Shown here in pieces: positions 44,124-52,327 of a DNA stretch of 64,000 bases. Made by a program: the position numbers and the translations under genes. The stretch's first letter is position 1, and each line of letters begins with the position of its first letter. The stretch covers positions 992,001 through 1,056,000 of the forward strand of contig NZ_JAPFQP010000001.1 of NCBI RefSeq assembly GCF_026241225.1, written 5' to 3'. The DNA is from Lentiprolixibacter aurantiacus. Lineage in GTDB: Bacteria; Bacteroidota; Bacteroidia; Flavobacteriales; Flavobacteriaceae. The notes beneath the pieces are model-generated. The model ran no database searches and was not told the origin of the DNA. It worked only from the letters and a program-made list of their open reading frames with translations.

Positions 44124-44678
44124 ATGAAAACCCTTAGAACCATTTTATCTTTTGCCATTGTTGGCGCATTATTTGTTTCCTGCTCTAATGATGATGATGC
44201 CCCTGCACCAGTAAACGAAGAAGAGCTGATCACTACCATGATTATAACCCTTTCCCCTCAGGGAGGTGGCACGGTCGTTACGCTTCAATCCGAAGACCTG
44301 GATGGAGATGGGCCTGGGGCTCCAGAGATCGATATATCAGGACCCCTTGATGCCTCTACTACTTATACAGGAACTATTCAGTTGCTAAATAAAACGGAAA
44401 ACCCTGCCGAGGACATTACCCTGGAAGTGCAGGCTGAGGATGAGGAACACCAGTTTTTCTATGAAGTTACAGGAGCTATTACCGATGTAACCTATACCGA
44501 TCAGGATGGGAATGGTAACCCTGTAGGACTTTCTTTTGAACTGACCACAGGTGCAGCAGGAGCTGCTACTTTGCAGGCTACCCTTCGTCATGAACCTAAG
44601 AAACCAAACGACGGTACTCTGGCAGATGCCGGAGGGGAAACTGATATCAGTCAGCCCTTCAACATCACAGTCCAATAG
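44124..44678 (+). CDS. Lipoprotein partner of the TonB receptor
   Basis: 184 residues with a lipobox LFVSCS (cysteine about 18), an Asp-rich linker (NDDDAPAP) and a beta-rich mature part (TMIITLSPQGGGTVVTLQSEDLDGDGPG; ATTYTGTIQLLNKTEN). Similar lipoproteins sit next to this class of receptor in other Flavobacteriia, often annotated as having a type 1 periplasmic-binding-like fold. It follows the receptor gene by 18 bases and is closed by a terminator. Confidence 0.75.
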   Translation: MKTLRTILSFAIVGALFVSCSNDDDAPAPVNEEELITTMIITLSPQGGGTVVTLQSEDLDGDGPGAPEIDISGPLDASTTYTGTIQLLNKTENPAEDITLEVQAEDEEHQFFYEVTGAITDVTYTDQDGNGNPVGLSFELTTGAAGAATLQATLRHEPKKPNDGTLADAGGETDISQPFNITVQ

Positions 44679-44700
44679 GAATTGTTGTATAATAAAGAAA

Positions 44701-44729
44701 AGCGGGACCATAGGGTTCCGCTTTTTTTA
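44701..44729 (+). terminator. Terminator of the TonB receptor operon
   Basis: AGCGGGACC and GGTTCCGCT pair (one G-T) around a 4-base loop, followed by a T7 run. Confidence 0.85.
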
Positions 44730-44749
44730 TGTTCAAATTATACGTTCAT

Positions 44750-44807
44750 AGTTCCCTCAGATATCATATCCGAGGGAACTTTAGTATCATATTCGTGGGA
44801 TCTTTGC
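44750..44807. repeat. Hairpin and 23-base tandem repeat
   Basis: AGTTCCCTC (44750-44758) pairs with GAGGGAACT (44772-44780). Overlapping this, two head-to-tail 23-base units (44762-44784 and 44785-44807) begin TATCATAT and share most positions. The stretch 44808-44969 shows nothing else clear. Confidence 0.55.
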
Positions 44808-44969
44808 AGGCTTCACCTCAACGATGAATTCTTCATTTTATCTGCATCGTACTAATTTGGGCGTTTTCCGTGAAAGTTCTGGTTTTATAGATTATTGGCA
44901 ATTACTGTGCAATTCGTCGCTTTATTGTGTAAATAGACCATTTACAGCTACCTCAGGCAATAATGAAAA

Positions 44970-44977
44970 TATATTTG
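44970..44977 (+). promoter_or_regulatory. TAnnTTTG -7 box for first microprotein
   Basis: TATATTTG, a perfect Bacteroidota -7 match, is 45 bases before the ATG at 45023. Confidence 0.5.
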
Positions 44978-45022
44978 GGTCGTAGAGATTTAAAAAAAAG
45001 AATATAAATTCAAATATCGCAT

Positions 45023-45193
45023 ATGAGAACTGTTTTACTAATCAAGGAAATTTACAGGGAAGGATTCAGGAATTTGGGACATTATCTGGTTAAACGGTAT
45101 TTCAAGCTTTTTGCCTGGTTTAGCTTTGTAATGTTTACAGTTGTGCTTTACGCATTTGTTTACAGGGTTTTTACCGGCTTCCCATTTGACTAG
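45023..45193 (+). CDS. 56-residue membrane microprotein, paralog 1 (DUF6747-like)
   Basis: ATG to TAG, 56 residues. A basic amphipathic N-terminal half (LIKEIYREGFRNLGHYLVK) leads into one transmembrane helix (FAWFSFVMFTVVLYAFVY) and a short TGFPFD tail. It is the same length as the second microprotein at 45512, with about 60 percent identity, and the KEIY, FRNLGHY, WFSFV and TGF blocks are kept. That conservation shows it is a real gene. I tentatively place it in the flavobacterial DUF6747 family. Function unknown. Confidence 0.8.
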   Translation: MRTVLLIKEIYREGFRNLGHYLVKRYFKLFAWFSFVMFTVVLYAFVYRVFTGFPFD

Positions 45194-45214
45194 GCCCTTC
45201 ACGTATTAAATAAT

Positions 45215-45322
45215 ATGCGGAAACCCAGGAAATTTAATTTTATCCATCTGTTTCTGATAATAGGATGCCTGTATATCTCGTATATGGTATTTATTATCCT
45301 GGACATCATGGATAGTTTTTAA
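45215..45322 (+). CDS. 35-residue membrane microprotein
   Basis: ATG to TAA, 35 residues: a basic start (MRKPRKFNF) and one hydrophobic helix (IHLFLIIGCLYISYMVFIIL) then DIMDSF. It lies 21 bases after the first 56-residue microprotein and before a strong terminator, so it would share its transcript. No paralog in this window; coding status is less sure. Confidence 0.5.
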   Translation: MRKPRKFNFIHLFLIIGCLYISYMVFIILDIMDSF

Positions 45323-45369
45323 CCAGGGGTTTTCTATCAGATTACCATAGCCAGGAGTGCAATTTAAAG

Positions 45370-45400
45370 ATCCCGCGATTTCGCGGGATTTTTGTGTTTT
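45370..45400 (+). terminator. Terminator after microprotein genes
   Basis: ATCCCGCGA and TCGCGGGAT make a 9-base-pair GC-rich stem with a 2-base loop, followed by a T-rich run. Confidence 0.85.
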
Positions 45401-45511
45401 TAGGACAAAAATTGACTTTTAAGCCCGTTTTTTGAGCAGTTTAACCAAAAAACACTAAAGTAACCTAAACCTGGTACAGCCTTTGCCTTCTTAGTTATAA
45501 AATCAATAGTT

Positions 45512-45682
45512 ATGAAAACAGTAGTTTTAATTAAGGAGATTTATGCTGAGGCTTTCCGAAACCTTGGTCATTATATGCTGAAGTACAGCTTGAAAGTATT
45601 CACCTGGTTTAGTTTTGTACTGTTCTTTGTTGGACTGTATGCCCTGATTTTCAGGATGTCTACCGGTTTTGCTTTTGATTAA
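45512..45682 (+). CDS. 56-residue membrane microprotein, paralog 2 (DUF6747-like)
   Basis: ATG to TAA, 56 residues: LIKEIYAEAFRNLGHYMLK, then a single transmembrane helix (FTWFSFVLFFVGLYALIF), then RMSTGFAFD. The two paralogs differ at many third positions, consistent with selection on protein. It has its own leader, 110 bases beyond the terminator at 45370-45400. Membrane orientation would put the basic half inside. Confidence 0.8.
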   Translation: MKTVVLIKEIYAEAFRNLGHYMLKYSLKVFTWFSFVLFFVGLYALIFRMSTGFAFD

Positions 45683-45803
45683 CCTCACAGGGACCATTTT
45701 GTCTCGGGGTTGACCTCAGTTTTCAGCAGGCAACTGAAAGTGGTTTGCGTATTTTCTGGTAAGGCTTGACTTTATTGCAGGTAATTTGCTAATTTAATCA
45801 GCA

Positions 45804-45823
45804 ACCTGATCATGATATCAGGT
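45804..45823. promoter_or_regulatory. Inverted repeat upstream of NTF2-like lipoprotein
   Basis: ACCTGAT-N6-ATCAGGT: two perfect 7-base arms separated by 6 bases, centred about 41 bases before the ATG at 45855. It resembles a dimeric regulator operator. Confidence 0.5.
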
Positions 45824-45854
45824 GATAAAACTTCAATACTAATCAAGCACTACC

Positions 45855-46370
45855 ATGAAAAAAGTTATTTACTACGCGATTTTTGTACTACTTCTGGCCG
45901 CCTGTAGCGGAGAACAAAAGCAGGTTTCAGAAGAAGATATGGCTGCCCAGGCCGAAAAGGAAAGCGCCCTTGCCCTTCAGGCGATCGAAGAGATCAATGC
46001 CACTGTTCCTGCACTTATCCTTGAGGGAAAATTCGAGGAAGCCGGAAAGTACTTTGCACCTGATGTGGTGCAGATGATATCCGGACAACCCCCTATCAAC
46101 AGTCGTGAAGCCTGGATTGAAGCCCAGCGTCAAGCTGCGGCCATCGGGGAATGGAACCTGGAACTGGAGGTCCTCAACTTTGAATACCTTGGAGATCGTG
46201 CCGTGGAGCGCGGACGCGGAGTGCAGACCTTTACAGCAAATGAAAACAGTCCCATGCCTTCCATGCAAATGACGGGTGACTACCTGGTTATGTGGAAGAA
46301 AACCGACGAGGGCTGGCAAATCCAGTACGATTATGTGGTTATAGCCCCACCTGAAGCACCTATGGAATAG
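45855..46370 (+). CDS. NTF2-like (DUF4440-type) lipoprotein
   Basis: 171 residues. Lipobox LLAACS (cysteine about 17), an acidic helical linker, then a SnoaL/DUF4440-like domain (ALILEGKFEEAGKYFAPDVVQMISGQPPINSREAWIEAQ, ending MTGDYLVMWKKTDEGWQIQYDYV). The fold binds or converts small molecules in many proteins, but no active site is clear here. Monocistronic by spacing. Confidence 0.8.
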   Translation: MKKVIYYAIFVLLLAACSGEQKQVSEEDMAAQAEKESALALQAIEEINATVPALILEGKFEEAGKYFAPDVVQMISGQPPINSREAWIEAQRQAAAIGEWNLELEVLNFEYLGDRAVERGRGVQTFTANENSPMPSMQMTGDYLVMWKKTDEGWQIQYDYVVIAPPEAPME

Positions 46371-46445
46371 GGGCTTTAGTAAGGGCTTTTTTGATCAGGA
46401 AATACCTTTTACCAATCCTGGCTCATATTTTAAATATTTATATTA

Positions 46446-46503
46446 GGAATAATTCCATAAAATAGGAAATAATCCATATATTAGCTATCCCTTTTTTGGA
46501 TAG
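46446..46503. promoter_or_regulatory. Repeated boxes upstream of dinB
   Basis: GGAATAATTCC (46446-46456, perfect dyad) and GGAAATAATCC (46465-46475) start 19 bases apart. An inverted repeat CTATCC/GGATAG (46485-46490, 46498-46503) ends 2 bases before the ATG. Candidate operator sites for damage control of dinB. Confidence 0.45.
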
Positions 46504-46505
46504 CG

Positions 46506-47720
46506 ATGCAAAAGACCATACTTCATCTGGACCTGGATACTTTTTTTGTATCCGTAGAGCGTCTCATTAACAGTGAATTGCGGGATAAACCCCTGCTGGT
46601 AGGGGGTACAAGCGACCGTGGGGTAGTGGCAGCCTGCAGCTATGAAACCCGGGGTTTTGGAGTGCATTCCGGCATGCCCATGAAGATGGCCCGTGAACTT
46701 TGCCCGGAAGCCGTAGTAATCCGGGGCAATGCCGGCACCTACAGCAAGCACTCGGATGTAGTGACCGAGATCATTAAGGAACAGGTGCCTGTCTTTGAGA
46801 AATCGAGCATAGATGAGTTCTATGCAGACCTTACGGGTATGGACCGTTTTTTTGGATCTTACCGCTACGCTTCCGAGTTGCGCAAAAAGATCATGAAGGA
46901 AACGGGTCTTCCTATTTCCTTTGGCTTGTCGGTCAACAAGGTGGTATCCAAAGTAGCTACCAATGAAGCCAAGCCCAACAATCAGCTCAAGGTAGACCTG
47001 GGGTATGAGAAGCCTTTCCTCGCCCCGTTATCGATCAAAAAAATACCCATGGTAGGCGATAAGACCTACCAGACCCTACGTAATCTGGGGCTTCGGAAAA
47101 TACAGACCATCCAGGAGATGCCCGTAGATATCATGCAGCGGGTACTGGGCGCCAACGGCAGGGTCATCTGGAAACGGGCTAACGGGGTAGACCACAGCCC
47201 GGTGATCCCTTTTTCAGAGCGCAAATCCATTTCTACTGAACGGACTTTTGACAAGGATACCATTGATGTGAATAAACTTCGGGGTATCCTCATTGCCATG
47301 ACGGAAAACCTGGCCTATCAGTTGCGCAGGGGAGAAAAGCTTACGGCCTGTATTGCAGTCAAGATCCGGTATTCGGATTTTAATACCTATTCCAGGCAGA
47401 TGCGGATCCCCTATACCAGTGCAGACCATATCCTCATCCCCAGGATCCTGGACCTTTTCAGGACCTTGTATAACAGGCGGCTACTGGTCCGTTTGGTGGG
47501 TATCCGTTTCAGTCACCTGGTTTCCGGAAATTACCAGATTAATTTGTTTGAAGATACGGAGGAAGCCCTGAACCTGTATGCGGCCATGGATTCTATCCGC
47601 GAGCGATTTGGAGATAAAAGTGTGCTGCGTGCTTCGGGCATGGGAGCGAGAACCATTGGCAGGATGGCCAATCCATTCAATGGACAGCCTCCCATCATCC
47701 TGGCACATCGAAAACAATGA
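46506..47720 (+). CDS. dinB: Y-family DNA polymerase IV
   Basis: 404 residues. Catalytic carboxylates are in LDLDTFFVSVE (aspartate 9) and SSIDEFYADL (aspartate 103, glutamate 104). A helix-hairpin-helix (KIPMVGDKTYQTLRNLGL) and little-finger domain follow. It performs error-prone translesion synthesis. It has a dnaE-type polymerase gene downstream on the same strand, the usual SOS-like pairing in Bacteroidota, but with a 434-base non-coding gap. Confidence 0.93.
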   Translation: MQKTILHLDLDTFFVSVERLINSELRDKPLLVGGTSDRGVVAACSYETRGFGVHSGMPMKMARELCPEAVVIRGNAGTYSKHSDVVTEIIKEQVPVFEKSSIDEFYADLTGMDRFFGSYRYASELRKKIMKETGLPISFGLSVNKVVSKVATNEAKPNNQLKVDLGYEKPFLAPLSIKKIPMVGDKTYQTLRNLGLRKIQTIQEMPVDIMQRVLGANGRVIWKRANGVDHSPVIPFSERKSISTERTFDKDTIDVNKLRGILIAMTENLAYQLRRGEKLTACIAVKIRYSDFNTYSRQMRIPYTSADHILIPRILDLFRTLYNRRLLVRLVGIRFSHLVSGNYQINLFEDTEEALNLYAAMDSIRERFGDKSVLRASGMGARTIGRMANPFNGQPPIILAHRKQ

Positions 47721-47727
47721 CCCCTTT

Positions 47728-47757
47728 CTCTTTTCTTTGCCCGTCCAAAGAAAAGAG
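47728..47757. repeat. Hairpin at the start of the dinB-dnaE gap
   Basis: CTCTTTTCTTTG and CAAAGAAAAGAG form a 12-base-pair perfect stem with a 6-base loop. There is no clear T-run, so it is a structured repeat rather than a standard terminator. Confidence 0.6.
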
Positions 47758-48154
47758 AGAAAAGAAAAGACGCCCTTCTCTGAGGAATTTTTAGCTACCT
47801 GAAGCAGCTAAAACCAGCTTCGAAACCTCGCCATCCTGCCTTAGGCAGGACGAGTACCACCGAAGTTTCTCAGCCTATTCTGCAGATAAGGGAAATGGGA
47901 ATCTAAGGATTACTGATTTGAAGAAATAATCTCCTTTATCGTCAGCGAAAGGGGAAAACTTCGTTATGGATCGCTGAAGCCCTGGAGGCGATCTAGAAGT
48001 TTGGCTCTGGTTTTAATGCTTGCGTTAAAATCGCCTACGAGAAAGTGCCTTTTTCTTTGCTTCGTTTCTTATTGCTTCCGACGAGTTTTGCGAGAGGAAA
48101 GCACAACAAAAGAAATGAAAGGCTAAAGGAAATAGAACAATAAAAAGATATAGT
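47758..48154. other. Non-coding stretch between dinB and dnaE
   Basis: No open reading frame looks coding. It contains a near-palindrome (47834-47850, TCCTGCCT-T-AGGCAGGA) and, near its end, facing purine- and pyrimidine-rich tracts (TTTCTTTGCTTCGTTTCTT and AACAAAAGAAATGAAAGG, about 48053-48125). The composition suggests a dispersed non-coding repeat element. Confidence 0.5.
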
Positions 48155-51100
48155 ATGTATCTAAACTGCCACACCTACTACAGTTTGCGCTACGGGACCT
48201 TTTCCGAAGTGGAACTGTTGGAGCTGGCACGTAAGAACCAGGTTACCCGACTGGCACTAACCGACATCAACAATACGTCAGCCGGGCTCAATTTTGTCCG
48301 AAAAGCCCAGGAGTGTGGTATTAGTCCGGTGCTGGGGATTGACTTTCGCAATGGGGTGGTGCCCTGTTTTGTGGGACTTGCCCGTAACAACGAAGGCTAC
48401 AAGGAGCTGAATACCTTCCTTTCTGAATACCTTCACGAAGAGAAACCTATCCCATACAGGGCTCCCAACTTTGAAAATGCCTTTGTAGTATATCCCTTTG
48501 AGCAGGTGCAGCAGTATGCCCTGGACAACTTTCTGCCCTATGAATATATCGGGGTCTCCCTGAAAGACCTGAGGCGACTCCCTTTCTCCCGATACGGGGA
48601 CTATCGCAAAAAACTTGTGCTGCTGCAGCCCGTTACTTTTCGGAACAAAAAGGATTTTAACGCCCACAGATTGCTCAGAGCCATAGACAAAAATACCTTG
48701 CTAAGTAAGCTGTCCATTGAAGAACAGGCCCATCCGGAAGAAAAGATGTACCCTGTGGTCAACCTGGCTGAGGCTTGCAAAGAATACCCCCATATCCTGG
48801 AGAATACAGAGTATTTATTGCACAGCTGTCAGATCCATTTTGATTTTTCCCAGGATCGGATACCCCAAAACCTGAAGACCTACACCGGTACCACCACTGG
48901 TGACGAGGAACTCCTGGAAAAGCTCTGCGAAGAAGGGTTACCGTACCGCTACCCTGAAGGAGGTGATCATATCCACTCCCGCCTGAGAAAGGAGCTGGAA
49001 CTTATCAAGGAAAAGGGCTTTGTTTCCTATTTTTTGATCAACTGGGATATTGTCTCCTATGCCCGGAAGAAGAATTTCTTCTATGTGGGGAGGGGGAGCG
49101 GCGCCAACAGTATTGTAGCCTACCTGCTTCGCATTACGGATGTGGATCCTATTGACCTCGACCTCTATTTCGAGCGCTTTATCAACCTCTATCGTACCAA
49201 TCCGCCGGATTTTGATATTGATTTTTCATGGCGCGACCGGGAAGAGATGACCCGGTATATTTTTACCCGCTTCGAGAATGTAGCCTTGCTGGGAACCTAT
49301 GTTACCTTCAGGGAACGTGGTATCATCAGGGAATTGGGTAAGGTTTTCGGGCTGCCCAAGACGGAAATTGATTTTCTGTCTGAAGGGCGCTACCATTTCG
49401 ACAAACTCGATGAGGTAGCCCAACTGGTGCTCCGCTACGGACAGCTCATCAGGGGCATGCCCAATTACCTGAGTATCCATGCAGGAGGCATTTTGATCAG
49501 TGAAAAACCCATACATTATTTCTCTGCCACTCACCTCCCTCCAAAGGGGTTTCCCACTACCCAGTTCGACATGGTAATTGCAGAAGATGTGGGCCTGTAC
49601 AAATTCGATATCCTGGCACAGCGAGGCCTGGCTAAGATCAAGGAAGCCCTGCAGATCGCGTGGGAGAATCAGCCGGAAGCTGCAAAGGGGGTTGATATTC
49701 ATGACATCAGGAAATTTGTCAAGGATCCGGTGATCAATAACCTGGTGAAAACGGCCCAGTGCATGGGTTGCTTCTATGTGGAATCCCCGGCCATGCGGAT
49801 GCTGTTGAGAAAACTGGAAGTTGATAATTACCTGGGCCTGGTGGCAGCCAGTTCCATCATCCGGCCCGGGGTGTCCAAAAGTGGCATGATGCGGGAGTAC
49901 ATCCTCAGGCACCGGCACAAAGGACGGGCCGAAAAGGAGGCACACCCGGTGATGCTGGATATTATGCCGGATACTTACGGAGTAATGGTCTATCAGGAAG
50001 ACGTGATCAAAGTGGCTCACTATTTTGCCGGCCTGAGCCTTGGGGAAGCCGATGTGCTTAGAAGGGGTATGAGTGGCAAGTTCAGGTCTCGTGAAGAATT
50101 TCAGAAGGTCCGGGATAAATTTATCCGGAATTGCCGAAGGAAGGGTTTTGGAGAAGAACTGATTAACGAGATCTGGAACCAGGTGGCCAGCTTTGCCGGC
50201 TATGCCTTTGCCAAGGGACATTCCGCATCCTATGCGGTGGAGAGTTACCAGAGCCTGTTCCTGAGGGCTTATTTTCCTCTGGAATATATGGTTGCCGTCC
50301 TGAACAATGGAGGGGGGTTTTATCGTCCTGAATTCTATGTGCATGAGGCCCGCATGCTGGGGGCCGTGATTCACGCACCCTGTGTGAATAAGAGCCAGGC
50401 TGCCAATTGTATCTTCGGGAAGGATATCTACCTGGGGTTTATGTACCTGCGCGATCTTGAAAGTCGGGTTATGGATCGCATCCTGAAGGCACGCAGGCAG
50501 GAAGGCCCATTTACCTCCCTGGAGGATTTCCTGGACAGGGTTTTTATTTCCATTGAACAGGTAAGCATACTGATACGTATTGATGCTTTTCGCTTTACCG
50601 GGATCAACAAGCACGAGTTGTTGTGGCAGGCCCACCTGTTCCTGGGGCATGGAAACCCACTGGAACACCCCAAGCTCTTTCCTCCTGTACATCAGGATTT
50701 CCAGATTCCTAAACTGCATACAACCGACCTGGAAGCCGCGTTCACCCAAATGGAATTACTGGGCTTTGCCCTTTGCAGTCCTTTTCAGCTGCTCAAAACT
50801 CCACCCCAAAATCGTATAGGGAGCCGGCACCTTGCACAATCCCTGAATGGGTATATCGACATTTACGGCTACCTCGTAACGGTCAAGAACACCAAGACCC
50901 ATAGTGGCAAGCGAATGCATTTTGCCACTTTTGTTGACCAGTACGGAGAAGTTTTTGATACAGTGCTTTTTCCTCCTGTAGCCGCCAAATATTTTTTCCG
51001 GGGTCGGGGCATCTACCGCTCCTACGGTAAGGTAGTCAGTGAGTTTGGTTTTCTGAGTATCGAGGTAATCAAAATGGAAAAGCAGGATTATGTGCAGGAC

Positions 51101-51199
51101 CCCCGTTATGCTGAGATGAAAACAGCAAGCAAAAGGCTTTCAAACAGGGCCATCAAGGATGATCCCGCAGATCCTGCTTTATCAGGAAATCCCGAATAA
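48155..51199 (+). CDS. dnaE: DNA polymerase III alpha subunit-type (DnaE2-like) polymerase
   Basis: 1014 residues, shorter than the replicative enzyme (about 1160-1450). C-family polymerase motifs are intact: GRGSGANSIVAYLLRITDVDP, PPDFDIDFS with aspartates 354 and 356, and KFDILAQRGL with aspartate 485. The N-terminal PHP domain begins NCHTYYSLRYG, so the first metal-binding histidine of HxH is replaced by asparagine. A C-terminal OB-fold is present. Size, PHP change and linkage to dinB indicate the error-prone, damage-inducible paralog. Confidence 0.9.
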   Translation: MYLNCHTYYSLRYGTFSEVELLELARKNQVTRLALTDINNTSAGLNFVRKAQECGISPVLGIDFRNGVVPCFVGLARNNEGYKELNTFLSEYLHEEKPIPYRAPNFENAFVVYPFEQVQQYALDNFLPYEYIGVSLKDLRRLPFSRYGDYRKKLVLLQPVTFRNKKDFNAHRLLRAIDKNTLLSKLSIEEQAHPEEKMYPVVNLAEACKEYPHILENTEYLLHSCQIHFDFSQDRIPQNLKTYTGTTTGDEELLEKLCEEGLPYRYPEGGDHIHSRLRKELELIKEKGFVSYFLINWDIVSYARKKNFFYVGRGSGANSIVAYLLRITDVDPIDLDLYFERFINLYRTNPPDFDIDFSWRDREEMTRYIFTRFENVALLGTYVTFRERGIIRELGKVFGLPKTEIDFLSEGRYHFDKLDEVAQLVLRYGQLIRGMPNYLSIHAGGILISEKPIHYFSATHLPPKGFPTTQFDMVIAEDVGLYKFDILAQRGLAKIKEALQIAWENQPEAAKGVDIHDIRKFVKDPVINNLVKTAQCMGCFYVESPAMRMLLRKLEVDNYLGLVAASSIIRPGVSKSGMMREYILRHRHKGRAEKEAHPVMLDIMPDTYGVMVYQEDVIKVAHYFAGLSLGEADVLRRGMSGKFRSREEFQKVRDKFIRNCRRKGFGEELINEIWNQVASFAGYAFAKGHSASYAVESYQSLFLRAYFPLEYMVAVLNNGGGFYRPEFYVHEARMLGAVIHAPCVNKSQAANCIFGKDIYLGFMYLRDLESRVMDRILKARRQEGPFTSLEDFLDRVFISIEQVSILIRIDAFRFTGINKHELLWQAHLFLGHGNPLEHPKLFPPVHQDFQIPKLHTTDLEAAFTQMELLGFALCSPFQLLKTPPQNRIGSRHLAQSLNGYIDIYGYLVTVKNTKTHSGKRMHFATFVDQYGEVFDTVLFPPVAAKYFFRGRGIYRSYGKVVSEFGFLSIEVIKMEKQDYVQDPRYAEMKTASKRLSNRAIKDDPADPALSGNPE

Positions 51200-51207
51200 T
51201 ATTAGTG

Positions 51208-52320
51208 TTAAATCCAGCTCACAGCTGCTCCCCCGGAAGGTTTGGCTACGAACCAACTCAGGGATTTGCCAAATTTTTCCCTGTAAGCCGGGGCCAGTTG
51301 ATCAACTAGCTCAGTTACCCTATCCCTGTGGATCAGGTTCAGGGAGCAGCCACCAAAACCACCTCCCATAATACGGGACCCTAAAATTCCGGGGTAGTCC
51401 CGGGTGAATTCTACCAGGAAATCAATTTCCGGACAGCTTACCTCATATTCGTATTGCAGTCCATGGTGGGACTGGTATAATAATGCACCCAGCCGATCCA
51501 GATCCCCCTGCCGTATTGCCGATACGGCCTCCAGTACCCGGTAGTTTTCTTCGACCACAAATTTAGCACGGCGGTAAAGAAGCTCAGGCAAATCACTTCT
51601 CTGATCATCCAGCATGGTTTTATTGACATCCCGTAATGATGTTACCTGGGGATATGTTTTATTTATGATTTCCACCACTTCGGCACATTGTTCCCTTCGG
51701 GTATTGTATTCGGTTGAAGCCAGGGAGTGGTGCACATGACTATTTACCAGAAGGAAACAATAATTGCCAATTTCCAGAGGGACGAAAGAATAATCCAGAG
51801 AACGGCAATCGAGCAAAATCACATGTCCAGACCTGCTCATAACCGATGCAAACTGGTCCATAATCCCGCATTGAGTGCCTACAAAATCGTGCTCTGCTTT
51901 TTGCGCCAGTTCCACCAGAGTAATGGAGTCCAGGCCCAGTTTGAAGAATTCATTGAGTCCGAAGGCAATTCCGCATTCCAGGGCCGCCGATGAACTCACC
52001 CCGGATCCTATTGGAATATCGCTTTGGAGGGTACAGCTAAAGCCCCTGAGTTTGTCCGACTCCTTTTGCAATCCTGCTATTACCCCAAGGACGTAATTTT
52101 CCCAGCCGTCCTGTTGAGGTTTGATCTTGCGCAAATCACCCCGGAAACTTTTACCCAAATCCTTACTGTATACTTCAAAGAGATGTTCCGAATTAAGCCT
52201 GCTAAAAGTGAGGTCTATTGTTTTGTCAATTGCTGTTGGCAGTACAAAACCGTCATTGTAATCCGTATGTTCCCCGATCAGGTTGATGCGGCCGGGTGAT
52301 TTTACTAACAGTTTTTGCAT
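51208..52320 (-). CDS. galK: Galactokinase
   Basis: 370 residues. GRINLIGEHTDYNDGFVLP (sugar binding), PIGSGVSSSAALE (ATP loop) and GGGFGGCSLNL are the three GHMP/galactokinase motifs. It phosphorylates galactose at C1. It starts 7 bases after the epimerase stop, so it appears to be transcribed with the hydroxyproline genes, an odd pairing. Confidence 0.93.
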   Translation of the reverse strand: MQKLLVKSPGRINLIGEHTDYNDGFVLPTAIDKTIDLTFSRLNSEHLFEVYSKDLGKSFRGDLRKIKPQQDGWENYVLGVIAGLQKESDKLRGFSCTLQSDIPIGSGVSSSAALECGIAFGLNEFFKLGLDSITLVELAQKAEHDFVGTQCGIMDQFASVMSRSGHVILLDCRSLDYSFVPLEIGNYCFLLVNSHVHHSLASTEYNTRREQCAEVVEIINKTYPQVTSLRDVNKTMLDDQRSDLPELLYRRAKFVVEENYRVLEAVSAIRQGDLDRLGALLYQSHHGLQYEYEVSCPEIDFLVEFTRDYPGILGSRIMGGGFGGCSLNLIHRDRVTELVDQLAPAYREKFGKSLSWFVAKPSGGAAVSWI

Positions 52321-52327
52321 TGCTGAA

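Noticed and set aside
49226-50749. 507-codon ORF antisense to dnaE
   Set aside because: It lies wholly opposite a well-supported polymerase gene and its composition is that of a shadow frame.
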